Assembly (NCBI RefSeq): GCF_049243985.1 | Contig: NC_135376.1 | Span: 42,513,001 to 42,577,000 of the forward strand | Reading direction: 5' to 3' | Length of the DNA stretch: 64,000 nucleotides | Source: Paroedura picta | Taxonomy: Eukaryota > Chordata > Lepidosauria > Squamata > Gekkonidae | Shown here: piece after piece, positions 8,486 through 19,865 of the stretch | Layout: every line of letters starts with the position of its first letter | Position numbering within the stretch: position 1 is the first letter of the stretch | Notes under the pieces: model-generated | The model's database searches: none | Told to the model about the DNA's origin: nothing | Seen by the model: only the letters and a program-made list of their open reading frames with translations | Position numbers and translations under genes: made by a program

Positions 8486-11416
8486 TCATTCATGATTCTT
8501 CTCAGTCATGGCTTTCTCTTTGGTAGCATCCCCTGGAAGTGACAGAGTGGCCACCTGTGACAATACTTTCCATTGGAATTGGGAGTAATCACATAAAGGT
8601 GTGCTCCTCAATGTAACATCATCATGGGAATGTTTCTCCAGGGAACTGGTCTTTCTGCTCAGAGGCTGTGAAAGGCCACAAGATGTGTCTGAGCAAATGG
8701 AGCTGAAGAGTGGTAAAAATGTGGGTTTGAAAAGGTGAGCCATGGCAGTTGAGTTCAGGGTGCTAAGTTCAAACCTGAAGTCTTTGATATAAGACAAGGC
8801 TTGATTATTCAGCTGAGCATATTCTAATGTTAGTTTGTTTTTTGCAACTGGACCCATACCTTTTGGGCTACTTGAGCTTTTCTGATCTCCAAAATCCATT
8901 AGGTCTTCTTTTTGATTAAGAGGGCTGGCACTGATGTTTGTCTTCACATTATATTGACTTGGATAATAGATTGGAGGATTTGGGGGGCTTGAAGCAATGC
9001 ACATACATTCATTTTCCAAAGGCAGCTGATTTTTTAACTGAACCTTCACAGCAGCTTTTTCACTCACTTCATTCCCAATGGGCTCATCTTCCAAGTCCTC
9101 ATTTTCATAACTGATGTTTAGGGAAGCCACCTGAGTGACACAGTGTTCCAAAAGCTGCCCCATGCCAGTATCACTGTCCTTTGGCATCGGACTCATCATG
9201 AGACTTTGGGAATGGCTGAAATTCAGAGGTTTGGTTGGCTTATCATATGCAACAGACCAGGGTTGATCCTTTGTTTCATTTTCATCTCCCATCTCTAGAG
9301 AATCTGGGGAGGTTGCAGCAGTCATATAAGAAGAACATGATTCTGCGTCATGGTTATCCCGTATCGAAGTATTATCATCTGTTGGGCAATTGGGATTCAG
9401 TACTTCTAGGGATAACACTTGAGTGCTGGGATTTATACATTCTTCTAAGAGAAACATCTTCTCCATTTCTGTTGAGTTTGTCAGTAAGTCATCCCAACTA
9501 TCATCCGATCCCTGCAGGATGGAGGATGCATTGCTCTCTGTTATGAGCCTGGAATATTCTTGAGGTGTGGTACATGGAACAGCATCACTTTGCTGATTTT
9601 CAGTTCTGTCTGTGGAACACAACTGGCCTTCATTTTCACTGTTAGCTGCAGATACCTCAGTAGTGTAATTATTTTCCCCCAGAACTGCCTCATTCACGTT
9701 CAGGCCCATGCTGGGTCTAGAAAGCATTGGCTCACTGTCCTCCTGCTGGAACTGAGGACTCTTGGGAGAGTCTTGGGGAGAAACCAGTCCTGGGTTTTTC
9801 CGCAGCCAGTTGATAATCCCCATGGTCAGAGAGAGCTCTGTATCACAGAGCTTGAGCAAGCATTCTTTGCCTTTCCATGTGCTATGAAGAAACCCCTGAT
9901 TAATGATGTCAACAGCTGGTTGAGAAGCCATGTTTTCTTCTGACCCTACATGGAAGCTGTAAATGGACAGTGGTATTTCAATGGCTTTTTCTGAAATGCT
10001 TTCCGACATGCATAGGTCATCATCTGGGACTGGGCTGATTTGGGCTTCATTAGGGTCATAGAAGAGTTCATAAAGGGCATCCCCACTATAACTGTCTCTT
10101 GGAAATCTACCTGGTGCTCCAGGGGATTGATCTTCCCTAATTTCATCATCTTGTCCAGGAGAAAATGAATCATAATATCCTTCATCACTGGTGGACATAG
10201 ACTCCTGGTTGTCACTCTTTGGTGTCCCTGTATCTATGGAACTTTCTTTTGAAGAGTCTGGGGAAGAAAGCAGGTCAGTTACAGACGTATCCGTCTCGCT
10301 TGTTGCTTTACCCAACTCATTACTGGGTATTTTTAGTAGCCGCCTGTCAAACAGCATCTTCTGATGCAGCTGCACGGATTTGTTGATGTTGTCCCAAAGT
10401 TTTGCAAAGTCAGCTGCTTCATTTTGTGCTGGTGAGGCAAGCTGTTCCACTCCCCCTTGAAATGATCCTGTGGCAGGGTTCTCTTTCTGCTGAGACTGCC
10501 TCAGTGTGATTTCTTTGGTGACCTCCAGCTCCATATGAGCAGAGCTCTCATCTGCAAAAATTTCCCCACATCCAGTGAGAGAATCAAAGCTCTTTAAGGA
10601 AGCGATATCCTCACACAGAGCACTGGAGTGCTCGTAGGAGGACTCTGACAGCATCTCGCCATCAGAAAAGTCTTGGGCCAAACAGTCGGCAGAAAAGTTT
10701 TCTCCGGCCTTGAAGAAATATTTAGTCAACCTTCCTGCCAATTCTGTCTTGCCCCCCGGAACTGGAAGCCTTTTTTGCTTCTCTGACAACAAGGCAAGAC
10801 TCTCTGATTTGTTTTTTTTAATGTGAAATATTTCCCGGAGACCTTTTTTGGAACGCTTCAGGGAGATCCTCTTCCGAGGGAGACTTTTGGCAACAGCTGG
10901 CACAAAGGGCATCTGTGGCACAAAGTTTCTATAATCAATCATTTCGTGACTGCCACTCAAAAAATGGCTTGAGTTGACAACAGATTCTTTCTTGCCACTC
11001 AAATGCTGAGTGTTCCCCAACCCAGAAAAGCTGGCACTGTTGATGAGTCGCCCTTTATTTCTCCCAGGAGCTGCTGTGCCCCCCTCTGGGGTTCGGATGC
11101 TGTAGCCACAGTCTTCGTCTTTGTCCATGCCTAAAGCACAGTCATGGGTTTTGCTTTTCCGTACAGGTTTGTAGAAAGATTCTGGGAGCAACAGGCTGCT
11201 ATCACTAGTTCCTGTCTTTGTGGATCTGTTGGATATTCTGTCATTTTTATCTGCAGCAAAACTTGCCTTTTGGATATCAAATTCAGAATTGATCCCTTCC
11301 TTTCTCTCTGTTCCCACATTGCCCTTTTCTTTAGGGCTCAAGCCCACCAATGGCAACCTGTCATGAGTCAGATGCATGCTAGATTTGATGAAGGTTTTCC
11401 CTCTTTTTAATTCCAT
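8486..11416 (-). CDS. AMER3: APC membrane recruitment protein 3 (AMER3/FAM123C)
   Basis: A 976-residue intact frame begins MELKRGKTFIKSS, the AMER3 N-terminus. AMER proteins bind the armadillo repeats of APC, and family members contact membrane phosphoinositides to tune Wnt/beta-catenin signalling. Visible features: a lysine/arginine-rich patch at residues about 177-205 (SLPRKRISLKRSKKG), a conserved SFDSLTGCGEIF at 276-287, the family motif SDEGYYDSFSPGQDD at 410-424, and long acidic and serine-rich disordered tracts. The start sits in a strong Kozak context (acaccATGg). A splice acceptor (ttattttgtag) ends at 11438, only 21 bases upstream, so the whole coding region is one exon after a non-coding first exon, as in mammals. 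Human AMER3 is about 860 residues, so this copy is longer, mostly in the low-complexity part. GPR148 downstream fits the known AMER3-GPR148 adjacency. Confidence 0.93.
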   Translation of the reverse strand: MELKRGKTFIKSSMHLTHDRLPLVGLSPKEKGNVGTERKEGINSEFDIQKASFAADKNDRISNRSTKTGTSDSSLLLPESFYKPVRKSKTHDCALGMDKDEDCGYSIRTPEGGTAAPGRNKGRLINSASFSGLGNTQHLSGKKESVVNSSHFLSGSHEMIDYRNFVPQMPFVPAVAKSLPRKRISLKRSKKGLREIFHIKKNKSESLALLSEKQKRLPVPGGKTELAGRLTKYFFKAGENFSADCLAQDFSDGEMLSESSYEHSSALCEDIASLKSFDSLTGCGEIFADESSAHMELEVTKEITLRQSQQKENPATGSFQGGVEQLASPAQNEAADFAKLWDNINKSVQLHQKMLFDRRLLKIPSNELGKATSETDTSVTDLLSSPDSSKESSIDTGTPKSDNQESMSTSDEGYYDSFSPGQDDEIREDQSPGAPGRFPRDSYSGDALYELFYDPNEAQISPVPDDDLCMSESISEKAIEIPLSIYSFHVGSEENMASQPAVDIINQGFLHSTWKGKECLLKLCDTELSLTMGIINWLRKNPGLVSPQDSPKSPQFQQEDSEPMLSRPSMGLNVNEAVLGENNYTTEVSAANSENEGQLCSTDRTENQQSDAVPCTTPQEYSRLITESNASSILQGSDDSWDDLLTNSTEMEKMFLLEECINPSTQVLSLEVLNPNCPTDDNTSIRDNHDAESCSSYMTAATSPDSLEMGDENETKDQPWSVAYDKPTKPLNFSHSQSLMMSPMPKDSDTGMGQLLEHCVTQVASLNISYENEDLEDEPIGNEVSEKAAVKVQLKNQLPLENECMCIASSPPNPPIYYPSQYNVKTNISASPLNQKEDLMDFGDQKSSSSPKGMGPVAKNKLTLEYAQLNNQALSYIKDFRFELSTLNSTAMAHLFKPTFLPLFSSICSDTSCGLSQPLSRKTSSLEKHSHDDVTLRSTPLCDYSQFQWKVLSQVATLSLPGDATKEKAMTEKNHE

Positions 11417-11439
11417 GGTGTCGTGTCACATCAGGACCT
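11417..11439 (-). other. AMER3: Splice acceptor and short 5' UTR of the AMER3 coding exon
   Basis: On the minus strand cttattttgtag is followed by a short leader and the start codon. The AG falls at 11439-11438, so the exon would begin at 11437. The upstream non-coding exon was not identified. Confidence 0.6.
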
Positions 11440-12540
11440 ACAAAATAAGCAGAGCACACATTTGAGAGGACTTGCTTAAGAAAAACAGAAGACAATTATT
11501 CTGGGCCAAAACCAAATCTAAACCAGGGTTTTTCAAACTTTATCACAGCAAATCTCACTAAAACGAGAAGCTGTGGAATTAAGCTTATGGCATCTATCTT
11601 ATCTTGGTTTTGTTCCTAGTGACTAATGTGGGAGGAACTGCTTGATGATCCAATAAAAATGTTCATCGTGGGCTAGGAGAACTGGGGGGGATTTAAGGTG
11701 TTCGTGAGCATCTGGTTTTACTTTAAGCAGGAACACTTGCCACACATGTTAAGAATCCTGGTTCTAGAATTTCAATGCTTCATTGCTGCAGAACTAGATC
11801 AGGTCTTCATTTTAGGCCTTTCTGTCAGTAAATCCCGGCACTGCTTGAACAGGGATTTGGGGTCAATTAAAGCTTTCAGTTTTCATTTTGCATTTTTCAG
11901 ATTTCAAATTTACTACCAATTGCAGTTATTGAGAATCTGTCTCTTAATCCCTACCACTCCAGCATAACTTTTTCAGGATCTCTTTCCTGCACTTCCAACT
12001 AGAGTTGATGTTCTGCTCAGTTCTAGGGTCAACTGATTCCAGAATAGGATCCAAATGCTTCTGCTTGGGTTTGTAAAATTGGTATTCATAATATTTAATA
12101 TTTAGCTTAGATTACTAGCATTCCAGACTAAAGATAAACTTTTTCAGTTACAAACAGTAATATCCTTGACTAGCATTCCAGGCTAAAAGTAAATGTTTCC
12201 CAATTTAGAATGATATATTCATAATTGTTTCTCACAATATTGTTTTCTGTATACATGACTAGCTTCCTTGCTAGTTATTAATAATATTCACCTGTTTCCC
12301 CTTATCTAGTGAAAAGATGTTCATTAAGAGCTGGCAGAGTCAGGAAAGGTTCTGGATGCCTACCAGCACCTATGTATGAACACTTGCCTCTGTAGAAACA
12401 CATCACACATGTTGAATAACAGCACACCATTGAGGAACAAGCACAGACCATTCCACTATGATATAATCAGTATAGGGTGGGTCCAGGACTGCTTGAAACC
12501 ATCCTTGGTGATTTATTGGTTCTGTTGCACCATTCTCTTT

Positions 12541-12616
12541 ACAATGCAATCCTAAATATAGTGACATCCTTCTAAGCTCTTTGACATCAATGGATTTAGA
12601 AGGGTGTAGCTTCACA
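12541..12616. repeat. Short palindromic interspersed repeat
   Basis: The motif aatgcaatcctaa...catccttctaagc...atggatttagaagggtgta folds back on itself (cttctaa against ttagaag). Relatives are at about 37350-37430 and 60718-60790. It is a MITE-like or foldback repeat of unassigned family. Confidence 0.5.
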
Positions 12617-14561
12617 AAGGATCACACTGTTAGAGCTGTAAACAAGTTTCAATCCCTATGGGAAGAAAAGTGCAGTAGGAATATTTAAATAAATACATAT
12701 ATGAATTTAAAAAAACTTTATTTGAGCAATGGTTTGCATGGCATGCTATAGGCTTACATTAAATTCTCTAAACTAAATTATTATTTTACAGGGTGCGAGG
12801 GAATGTTGATAGTGGCTTTCAGGAGGCTGACTACTCTTGTTTCTGAAACCTTATTTTATTATGCATGACCATAAGAAAAAAAGAGTAAACATTAAGGGGA
12901 AAAGATTTATAATTTCTTTATATACCTTTTCTATAGCCTTATCTCATATTTCAGCAGCAGTTTACTAAAAAAAATTAATCATTGTTTCCACTGTAAATAT
13001 TACATACAGTTTAGTAAAGATTTAGTTTACCCACCCTCTTCTCTTCCTTCCCATCCCCAAATATACTAAATAGCTCCTAAAACTGCTGGAGTTTGCTAAA
13101 TAGGGAGATGGAGCATCTTACTATTTGTGTTCATTCCTGATGATAGAAACACTATAGGAAAATGATTTTGTAATATTCATTTGGAAGAAATTATTGAGGA
13201 ATGATTTAGATAAATATTTGCAAATATTTCCCATTTAAATCATTTTTCACTATATAGAATTCTTTATGAACTAAATATCAATTTTCTTACTATTTAAATT
13301 GTGGGCTCTAGTAATAGCATGAAGGAGTCATACTGGAAAGGAAAATGTATTTGATTGTTTACAAAACACATTGCCTGCAATGTAGGATCCCAGATTTAAA
13401 ATACCTACTTAAAGTATCATTTTCTTCTTTCATCATCTCTGTTTAGTACCTGCCTCTCATGGGTGGAATAGCATTCTAATTTGAATCGGATTTTCTCATG
13501 AGCAGGCAAAAATGTCAATCTCCATTATATTTAGGATTAATGTACCCAGGAAATATATTGGAAATTTAGGCAAGCAATTTTTAATGACATTAGTCATATT
13601 TGTACATACATCTTTAATCTTTATAGTGAAGGGGAAAGCAAATATTTTTAAAGTAAAGGTTGTTACATAGATTGAAAAGGCCTTCTTAATTATACATCTT
13701 TGGTTTTGTTTGTGGGGAAATGGATACATCAAACATTAATTTCCATATATTTCTTGTACATGGCAGGTACATTGTAATATTTCTTGATGATCAGCACAAT
13801 GGATAGCTCCTTGCCTCCTTCCCATGATCAGCCATTTGAAGTTGCAGTAATTACTCTGGCACAGCTATTGTGGCAGTAGATGATTAGGAAAGGATTGTAC
13901 ACAGGAATGTGGAAAGGATTAATTTGCTTCACAACAATGTTTTGTACATGCCAGAATTCAGCACTAATAGTTTACACAGCTCATCCTCCCGACCCCCTCG
14001 CCCCCATGCCTGAGGCTGAAAGGATGTTATAGATTGAATTTTTATGCATAATATATAATAGAAGAACTGCAGGGCACCCAGCACAGAGAGCAACCCAGTC
14101 ACTTGCTTCCCTGCAGAAAGGAAAGAGCTCAGCAAAAATATTTGCAGTACATATGTGATAGGAATCAGCATTTCATTGCTGACTACATTTGGGAGTCTGC
14201 TGTGCCTTCCCACAAAGTGTTTACCCTGTCCACCCTCATCATCTTGCTGTTCAACACTTATGCAAGGAATGAATATGCCCATTCAGATTTAGCATGGGAT
14301 AAAGAAGCCGCAAGAAGCTATTAGTCCAAAATACACAATTGGAATGGGATCAAAAACTCCATACCACACCCTTGCACCAAAACACAGTGACAAGCCTAGG
14401 CAACAAAAGATCCTACTCACCATATTTAACCATCCCAGTAGCAGAAATCCTTCATATTATTTTCTTGTCACTGAGACTGTGAAGGGTCTTTACACAGAGC
14501 CCCTTGTAATGCATTGAGACTCTAAGGGACTGTGTGATTTCTTCTCTTGGCTGCTTTGCTC

Positions 14562-14608
14562 CTCCCCCCTCCCTCCCTCCCTTCCTCCCTTCCTTCTCCC
14601 CTTCCACC
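14562..14608. repeat. Polypyrimidine tract (CTCC/TTCC)
   Basis: An almost pure pyrimidine run with ccctccctccc and ttcctccc repeats. The minus-strand open frame rich in G, R and E is its translation and is not a gene. Confidence 0.7.
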
Positions 14609-15429
14609 GTTCCACATCCTCCTCGTTCCCTAGCTTTTCAATCCTTTTCAGGTATAATATGCCCCACATAGACTTCATTTTTCCACATGTAGCCAATTAA
14701 GGAATAGTGAGGTTTCTCCTAGCCATCTGCTTAGTAAATGATTCCTGCTGGCAATCCAGCATCTACTGAGTTTCTGTGCTAACGCATCCATGATTCTAGC
14801 AGTTCTTTGCAAATAACAGGTTTTGAGACATCCGGGCACATATTCCATGTGATTATATGACTGGTTTTCAAAGACAACAGTCACATGAACCTGTGGTTTC
14901 TTAACATACATCTTTAGCCAAGGTAACTAAGGAAACTAAGCTGTGTCCCTTTTGGAAGGTGTGATTGCAGGGAGCACAGTCAAGCAACAAGACTGCCTCC
15001 TTGTTTCTCCTCTGCAGATCTTGGAGGAAATTTCACACATGACAAGACGGGGAAGATAGGGGGAGCAAAAAGGGTGCTTGGTGAATTCGGTTTCAGTGTT
15101 TTGGTTGTCTTTGAACATTCTTTGTTATATGCAAATGTTATGGAGATTGATGATTGTTAGTAAAGACTCAAGGGATATCAGCAGGATACTCCGTGTTTCA
15201 ATCCCTACTTCCAGAACATATACAGAAACTCCAGTGAACAAATGCACAAGTCAAAACAGGGAGCAGTAGAGAACAGGGCACATTTGGCCACTATGCCTAT
15301 AGAGCAAGTGAGCCAAGAAAAGTTTAAACAATCCCAAAAAAGCTTTTCTTTCTAGATCAGTGGAGGAGTTATTTCTGATTAAAATGTTCCAGCATGAGGG
15401 GAGGAATTTCAAGAACAGAGGTTTGAGAG

Positions 15430-15880
15430 ACTTTCCTGGTTAATAAACTACTGCTGAGGCATCATCATCTACCTGACTACCTACTGACAATACTTGAATG
15501 CCTGGGTCTTGTAGCACTTCATAGAGTGCAGTCCCATGCCAAACAGGTTGACTCTGAAGCTTGCATTGGCTTTATTATCAACTAAGACCATCTCAGTCTT
15601 ATCTCAGGTTAAGCTTCAGCTCATTGGCCCCCATCCAGCTCACTACTGTTTGCAGGTGTTGGTTTAGGACAGGGGTAGTCAAACTGCGGCCCTCCAGATG
15701 TCCATGGACTACAATTCCCAGGAGCCCCCTGCCAGCATTTGGAGGGCCGCAGTTTGACTACCCCTGGTTTAGGACATCATTTGAAGAGAATAAAGTGAGT
15801 TGGATGACACCCACATATTGATTACACCTCAGATGCAATCCCCAGACAACCACTCACAGTGTTTTTTCTTATAAATATTA
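15430..15880 (-). mobile_element. LINE 3' region (L2-like), antisense, left part
   Basis: The stretch ctcagtcttatctcaggtt, agcttcagctcattggc, ccatccagctcactactg and tggatgacacccacat is a familiar antisense 3' region of squamate L2-type LINEs. It is interrupted by a hAT at 15670-15766. It appears to resume at about 16550 after an inserted SINE and LINE tail. Confidence 0.5.
15670..15766. mobile_element. Short foldback hAT MITE
   Basis: This 97-bp element has nearly perfect inverted ends caggggtagtcaaactgcgg / ccgcagtttgactacccctg and a perfect 8-bp target duplication, gtttagga, at 15662-15669 and 15767-15774. It carries ACTACAATTCCCA at 15708-15720, which matches the ZNF143-type promoter motif ACTAYRNNNCCCR. 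It is less diverged between its ends than the 4624 copy, so it is probably younger. Confidence 0.92.
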
Positions 15881-15884
15881 AGGC

Positions 15885-16065
15885 GTGTATGTGCATGTGT
15901 GAGTAAAATGCTGTCATGTTGAAGCTGACTTATAGCAACCCCATAGTGTTGTCAAGGAAATGATTAAGTGGAGGTGCAGTCTTCCTTCGGGATCTCCCAT
16001 CTAAGTATTGATCCTGCTTAGCTTCCTAGATCTGTCAAAATCAGGCTTTGCTTGTGGTGCAAGTC
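15885..16065 (-). mobile_element. 5S-rRNA-derived SINE, antisense
   Basis: The stretch gggatctcccatctaagtat, then cctgcttagcttcctagatc, is the reverse complement of the internal promoter part of 5S rRNA (box A to box C region). It is preceded by the body gctgacttatagcaacccc. A sense copy of a 5S-headed SINE is at 53231-53437. Confidence 0.65.
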
Positions 16066-16548
16066 TGTTGGTAGTGCCTGGCCCCAAAGACATCCACTTG
16101 GCCTCAACCAGGGCAAGGGCCTTCTCAGTCCTGGCTCCAGCCACATGGAATGAGTTGCTGGTCGAGATCAGGGCCCTGATGGTGCCATCGAAGTTCTTCA
16201 GGGCCTGTAAGATGGTGCTCTTCTGCCAGGTCTGTGGTTGAGAGAATAAAGCAATTAATTAAAACATTATCCTCTCAAATTCCTTTCTTTCCTCTGTTCC
16301 CTGTGCCAGCGACAGATGTTACCTTCCATCAGGCGGGTAAAACTATAATGGTTGGAATGGCAGGGAGGTAGTTAGTAAGACAGGATTTTAATTGTTAGTG
16401 AGTTGAGGCTATTTTAACAGTGTTTAATTTTAATTTAATCTGTAAACTAATTATTTTATGTATTATAATCTATGCTGTAAATCACCCCAAACCCTTATGG
16501 GAGTAGGGCAGTATAAAAATCCAATTAAAAATGAATTAAATAAATTGA
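16066..16548 (+). mobile_element. L2/CR1-group LINE, 3' end of ORF2 plus 3' UTR
   Basis: The translated piece RARAFSVLAPATWNELLVE...FFRACKMVLF matches the C-terminal signature of L2/CR1 ORF2 (ALSVAAPRLWNxLPxEIR...FKRALKTHLF). The 3' tail caccccaaacccttatggga, then gcagtataaaaatcc, ends in a short A/T repeat. It is 5'-truncated and is joined directly to the 5S SINE. Confidence 0.7.
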
Positions 16549-17040
16549 GCAGGAGGACCCAGTACTGCATGTGGCATGTGGCTGAGCAGTTGTTCCCCAC
16601 TGTCTAGAATCCATCAGACAAGAAGGAGGGAACCACAGGAGTATCGCTCCCCTCCACACCCACCTTTGGCAACCAATCCAGTTGAGAGCTCCCAGGGAAT
16701 CAACGGGTCCATATGGTCTTGCCTGTCTCTCAGCAAAGTTTGTCAGTTGAACAACCAAAGTGCTTTCTGTTTCAACACTGTGTCAGAAACCAGATTTAAA
16801 TTGTCTCATATGAGAAAGGCTGGCATTGCATATCTTGAGTACCCTGCCCAAGAGCGGTATCTTTGCACATTGCCAATAATTCCCTACATATTTTGGGTCC
16901 AGGAAGTGCTCCTTCAAGGTCATTGGTGTGATGCATTCCCTCAGTTAAGTATTTATCACCACCAAGACCCAACCAAGCAATCACTTCGTGTACAGGCAAT
17001 AAGCCACTATGTGCCAAAGACTGGATTTTGAGCCATATTT
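16549..17040 (-). mobile_element. LINE 3' region (L2-like), antisense, right part
   Basis: The stretch gagagctcccagggaatcaa, then cctgtctctcagcaaagttt and gtcagaaaccagattt, corresponds to the next segment of the antisense L2-like 3' region seen at 15430-15880. The open frame across it has no other family signature. Confidence 0.4.
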
Positions 17041-18526
17041 ATATCTAAAATTCATCTAAGGCAGCGGTCACCATGATATATCCTGGGACTGCTGTGTTAC
17101 AATATTGGTCTGGATACATACTTGTAAGCAAATATTTAAAATATTTTATTTAATTCACTCCATCTGACAAATCAGGCAGACAACTTCTCCCCCAGTCCTG
17201 CTCTATCAAGGAACCAAGGATTCTTCTTCCTTCCACTGTGGGAATGGGTATGCCTGAATGAGCATTGACACATTCTTGTATCACCTCATGTACCACAGAC
17301 TGCCTCATTCATGGAGAAACTCCTCTTATATCTCTACTGCTCCTGACCTCACTCTGCAAGCTGGGACCACACTAAGCTCACTGTCCATGGTTGTAAAGAG
17401 GACACTGGGGGAAACCAAATTCTGGGAACTTGGGAGCCAAAAATATGGTGCTGTTGGTGGTAGAAACATACCTTTTCTAATCAAGCATTCGGTGTGTATT
17501 CTTCTGAACATGACAGGCACAAATATGGGGGGGGGAGTCTATGTGGAATCTTTATCTGGGAGCTTGTAATGGTTCTTGACAGCCCGGGCAGGGCATTACT
17601 GCTGCACCACTCCCAGCTCCATATCTCCACATTTTCATATCCCTTCTCAATTCAGCTCGTGGCATGGTGGCATCACCCACTATTACATCTCTTGACACCT
17701 CAAGCATTAGCAAAACGAGTTGGTCTTCATGAAAAGTGGTGGTAAGAAGCCAGGCTCTGTGACTAGATCCTAATATATAAGTTTCAGCTTGGTGACAGTT
17801 CCAAGTGAGGATTGTAATGGAGCATTATCAACCACATGAATATCTGCACTGCAGTTGCTGCCCAGATTGAGTGGTATGATGAGGAACTTATCTATGTGAT
17901 CCAGAGTATCAGGGTAAGTATGACTACATGCTATAATCACTAAGCCAATGCTATTTACAGCAGTGTGTATGAGTTGTAACCCATGAACAAAAGGGACAGA
18001 TGTTTCTTGCTTCCTTCAGTTCATCAGCAGCCTCACAAGACTTGCAAAGCGTTGATACTGGGAGTCTCAGAATAACTAAAATACCATAGAGAAAGGGGGT
18101 TATAGTGTAATAACACAGCATGACATATTTCTACTTCACTTTCATGCTGATGGATCTCCTTGCATCAGCAAACACTCCACTAATGGAAGAGTGATTATAA
18201 GCAAGGTCACCTGATTCCCCCCTCTTCGTTGAAGCCTCCATGCCCCATGGCATTTTGTATAACAGGAACCAACAATTTCTTTTCAACAGCATTTTTGTAG
18301 AGCTACCAGGGGGAATAAAAGGGCATGAGATATCCATAAGTGTCACAGCACTTGCAGTTGGCAGGATACCGCCCATTATGTTGCCACCAGAAAGCATTCA
18401 TTAGATCTGGTTTCAGAGAAGTGGCCAAGTCATTACTAATCTTTGATGTGGTGACCAACATTCTAAACATTTGGAGAAGTCCGTGACATGAATGGCCAAG
18501 TCAACTTTTCCCTACCTGTCCCTACC
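17041..18526. other. Intergenic, unrecognised
   Basis: Mixed sequence with small open frames on both strands and no motif I can name. Some parts have the feel of decayed mobile DNA. I see no supported gene. Confidence 0.35.
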
Positions 18527-18631
18527 TGGCCAGCTGATCAGCAGTGGGGAGGTAGGTCCAGGCAGTGGATTCCCATTTCCACTAGGGGGTCTGGCAACAC
18601 TAGTACCGTGTGACTGAGTTCCCATCAACTT
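18527..18631. repeat. 105-bp direct repeat, copy 1
   Basis: Identical to 20205-20309 apart from one base (T at 18611, C at 20289). It runs from tggccagctgatcagcagtg to cccatcaactt. Flanking sequences differ. Confidence 0.9.
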
Positions 18632-19865
18632 ATACGTTTTTCTGGAAGTAGGTTTGCAGCCCCAGGGACAAGGAAGGGAAGGAGGGTGTAGGGAGGATAG
18701 ACCACAGGCACCTTGAAGGGGGAAACAGGCCACATCTTTTACTGAGTTCAATAACAGGAGCATTTGGCACAGTATGGAGCTGGTCCAACGGCCAAATTGC
18801 CATGAGATATGCCACCACCCATCACCCACCAAAGCTCCTAAGCCTGCTCCCAAAAAGATAAGCCAAACTCTCCCACTCTGAGAGGTATATACCATCATTC
18901 CTGAAAGCTGCCTGTCTGAATTCAATGTCCACCAAGCACCTCCACAAGTTTCCCAGTGGCCCTCATCACTTTCTGCCATGCAAAATAAACCTGGAGATTT
19001 TTTTTTAGTATTTTAAGACTTTGCTAGAATAAAAAACACCTAACACTGATCATGCCACTTGAAGACATTTGTATTCTTCCATTTTCCTCAACAAGGAAAA
19101 ATGCAGATGAAAGCCTTTCTTCTTTGGTTTTAATTAATGTATTATTTGATTAAGATATGTTTTCAGTTCCTTATATGGCTGACTTTCTTTTGGGACCCAG
19201 CTGCAAAACTGACTTCTTGGATGTCTGGGCTCTGAGTGTTGCCAAGAGTCGTTTCTAATGACATTAAGCAAGAACAGGCAGGAGGTTTCCATCACTTTTT
19301 TTCAAGCCAGCAGAACATCCTTGGAATTTAAACTCTTGTTTTGAATAACTTGCCCAAACCAGATTGAAGCCCAAACCAGATAAGAGGTTGAGAATTCTGT
19401 ACATGAGGCCCCAAGCTTATTTTAAACAGATGGTGCTCAGGATCCCAATTGGAATGGGGACCATGGGATTTTTCCAACCTGAACCAGCCCCACAGAGTTG
19501 CTGTCAGCTCAATGAGAGTAAACATAGCAGGTTCTGGATCAACACTCTCAGTTAAGCCTCTGTGAGTTTCAGGTCATTTTGTGTTAAATGTTTTCTGTGG
19601 TTTCTTCCTAAATTAGAAACCATCCAGAAACCATTTCTCCACACACACACACACACACACAAAAGGGGGGGTCATTTTATAGACAGACTAGGCATTATTG
19701 ACCTCTGCTGACTGCTGGACACAAATGTGGACAGTTTCAATTTGATTTGATTATAGTAATTGCTTGCACAGACTGTCAGTGCTGTTTCAGGCTGGAAAAA
19801 CAGAGCAGGGGGGCACTCAAGACCCTTGTCCCTGCATGCCAAGATCCTTATCCTGTGTACCTGGT
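18632..19865. other. Intergenic, unrecognised
   Basis: No gene supported. It includes the (CA)n tract at 19640-19661 followed by a poly-G run. Confidence 0.4.
19640..19661. repeat. (CA)n microsatellite
   Basis: About eleven uninterrupted CA units followed by an A run and poly-G. Confidence 0.95.

Larger units (their letters stand above)
11440..15429. other. AMER3 upstream intron/intergenic, mostly unrecognised
   Basis: AT-rich, low-repeat sequence that probably includes AMER3 intron 1. No coding exon supported. The recognisable parts are the short palindromic repeat at 12541-12616 and the pyrimidine tract at 14562-14608. The low repeat density between about 12620 and 13950 would suit conserved non-coding DNA, but that cannot be told without alignment. 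Confidence 0.4.

Noticed and set aside
9235-9943. Plus-strand frames of 103 and 127 codons
   Set aside because: They are antisense shadows of the intact AMER3 exon.
18512-18979. 155-codon minus-strand frame
   Set aside because: It overlaps the 105-bp repeat and shows no conserved motif; proline/glycine/tryptophan-rich translation is typical of repeat DNA.
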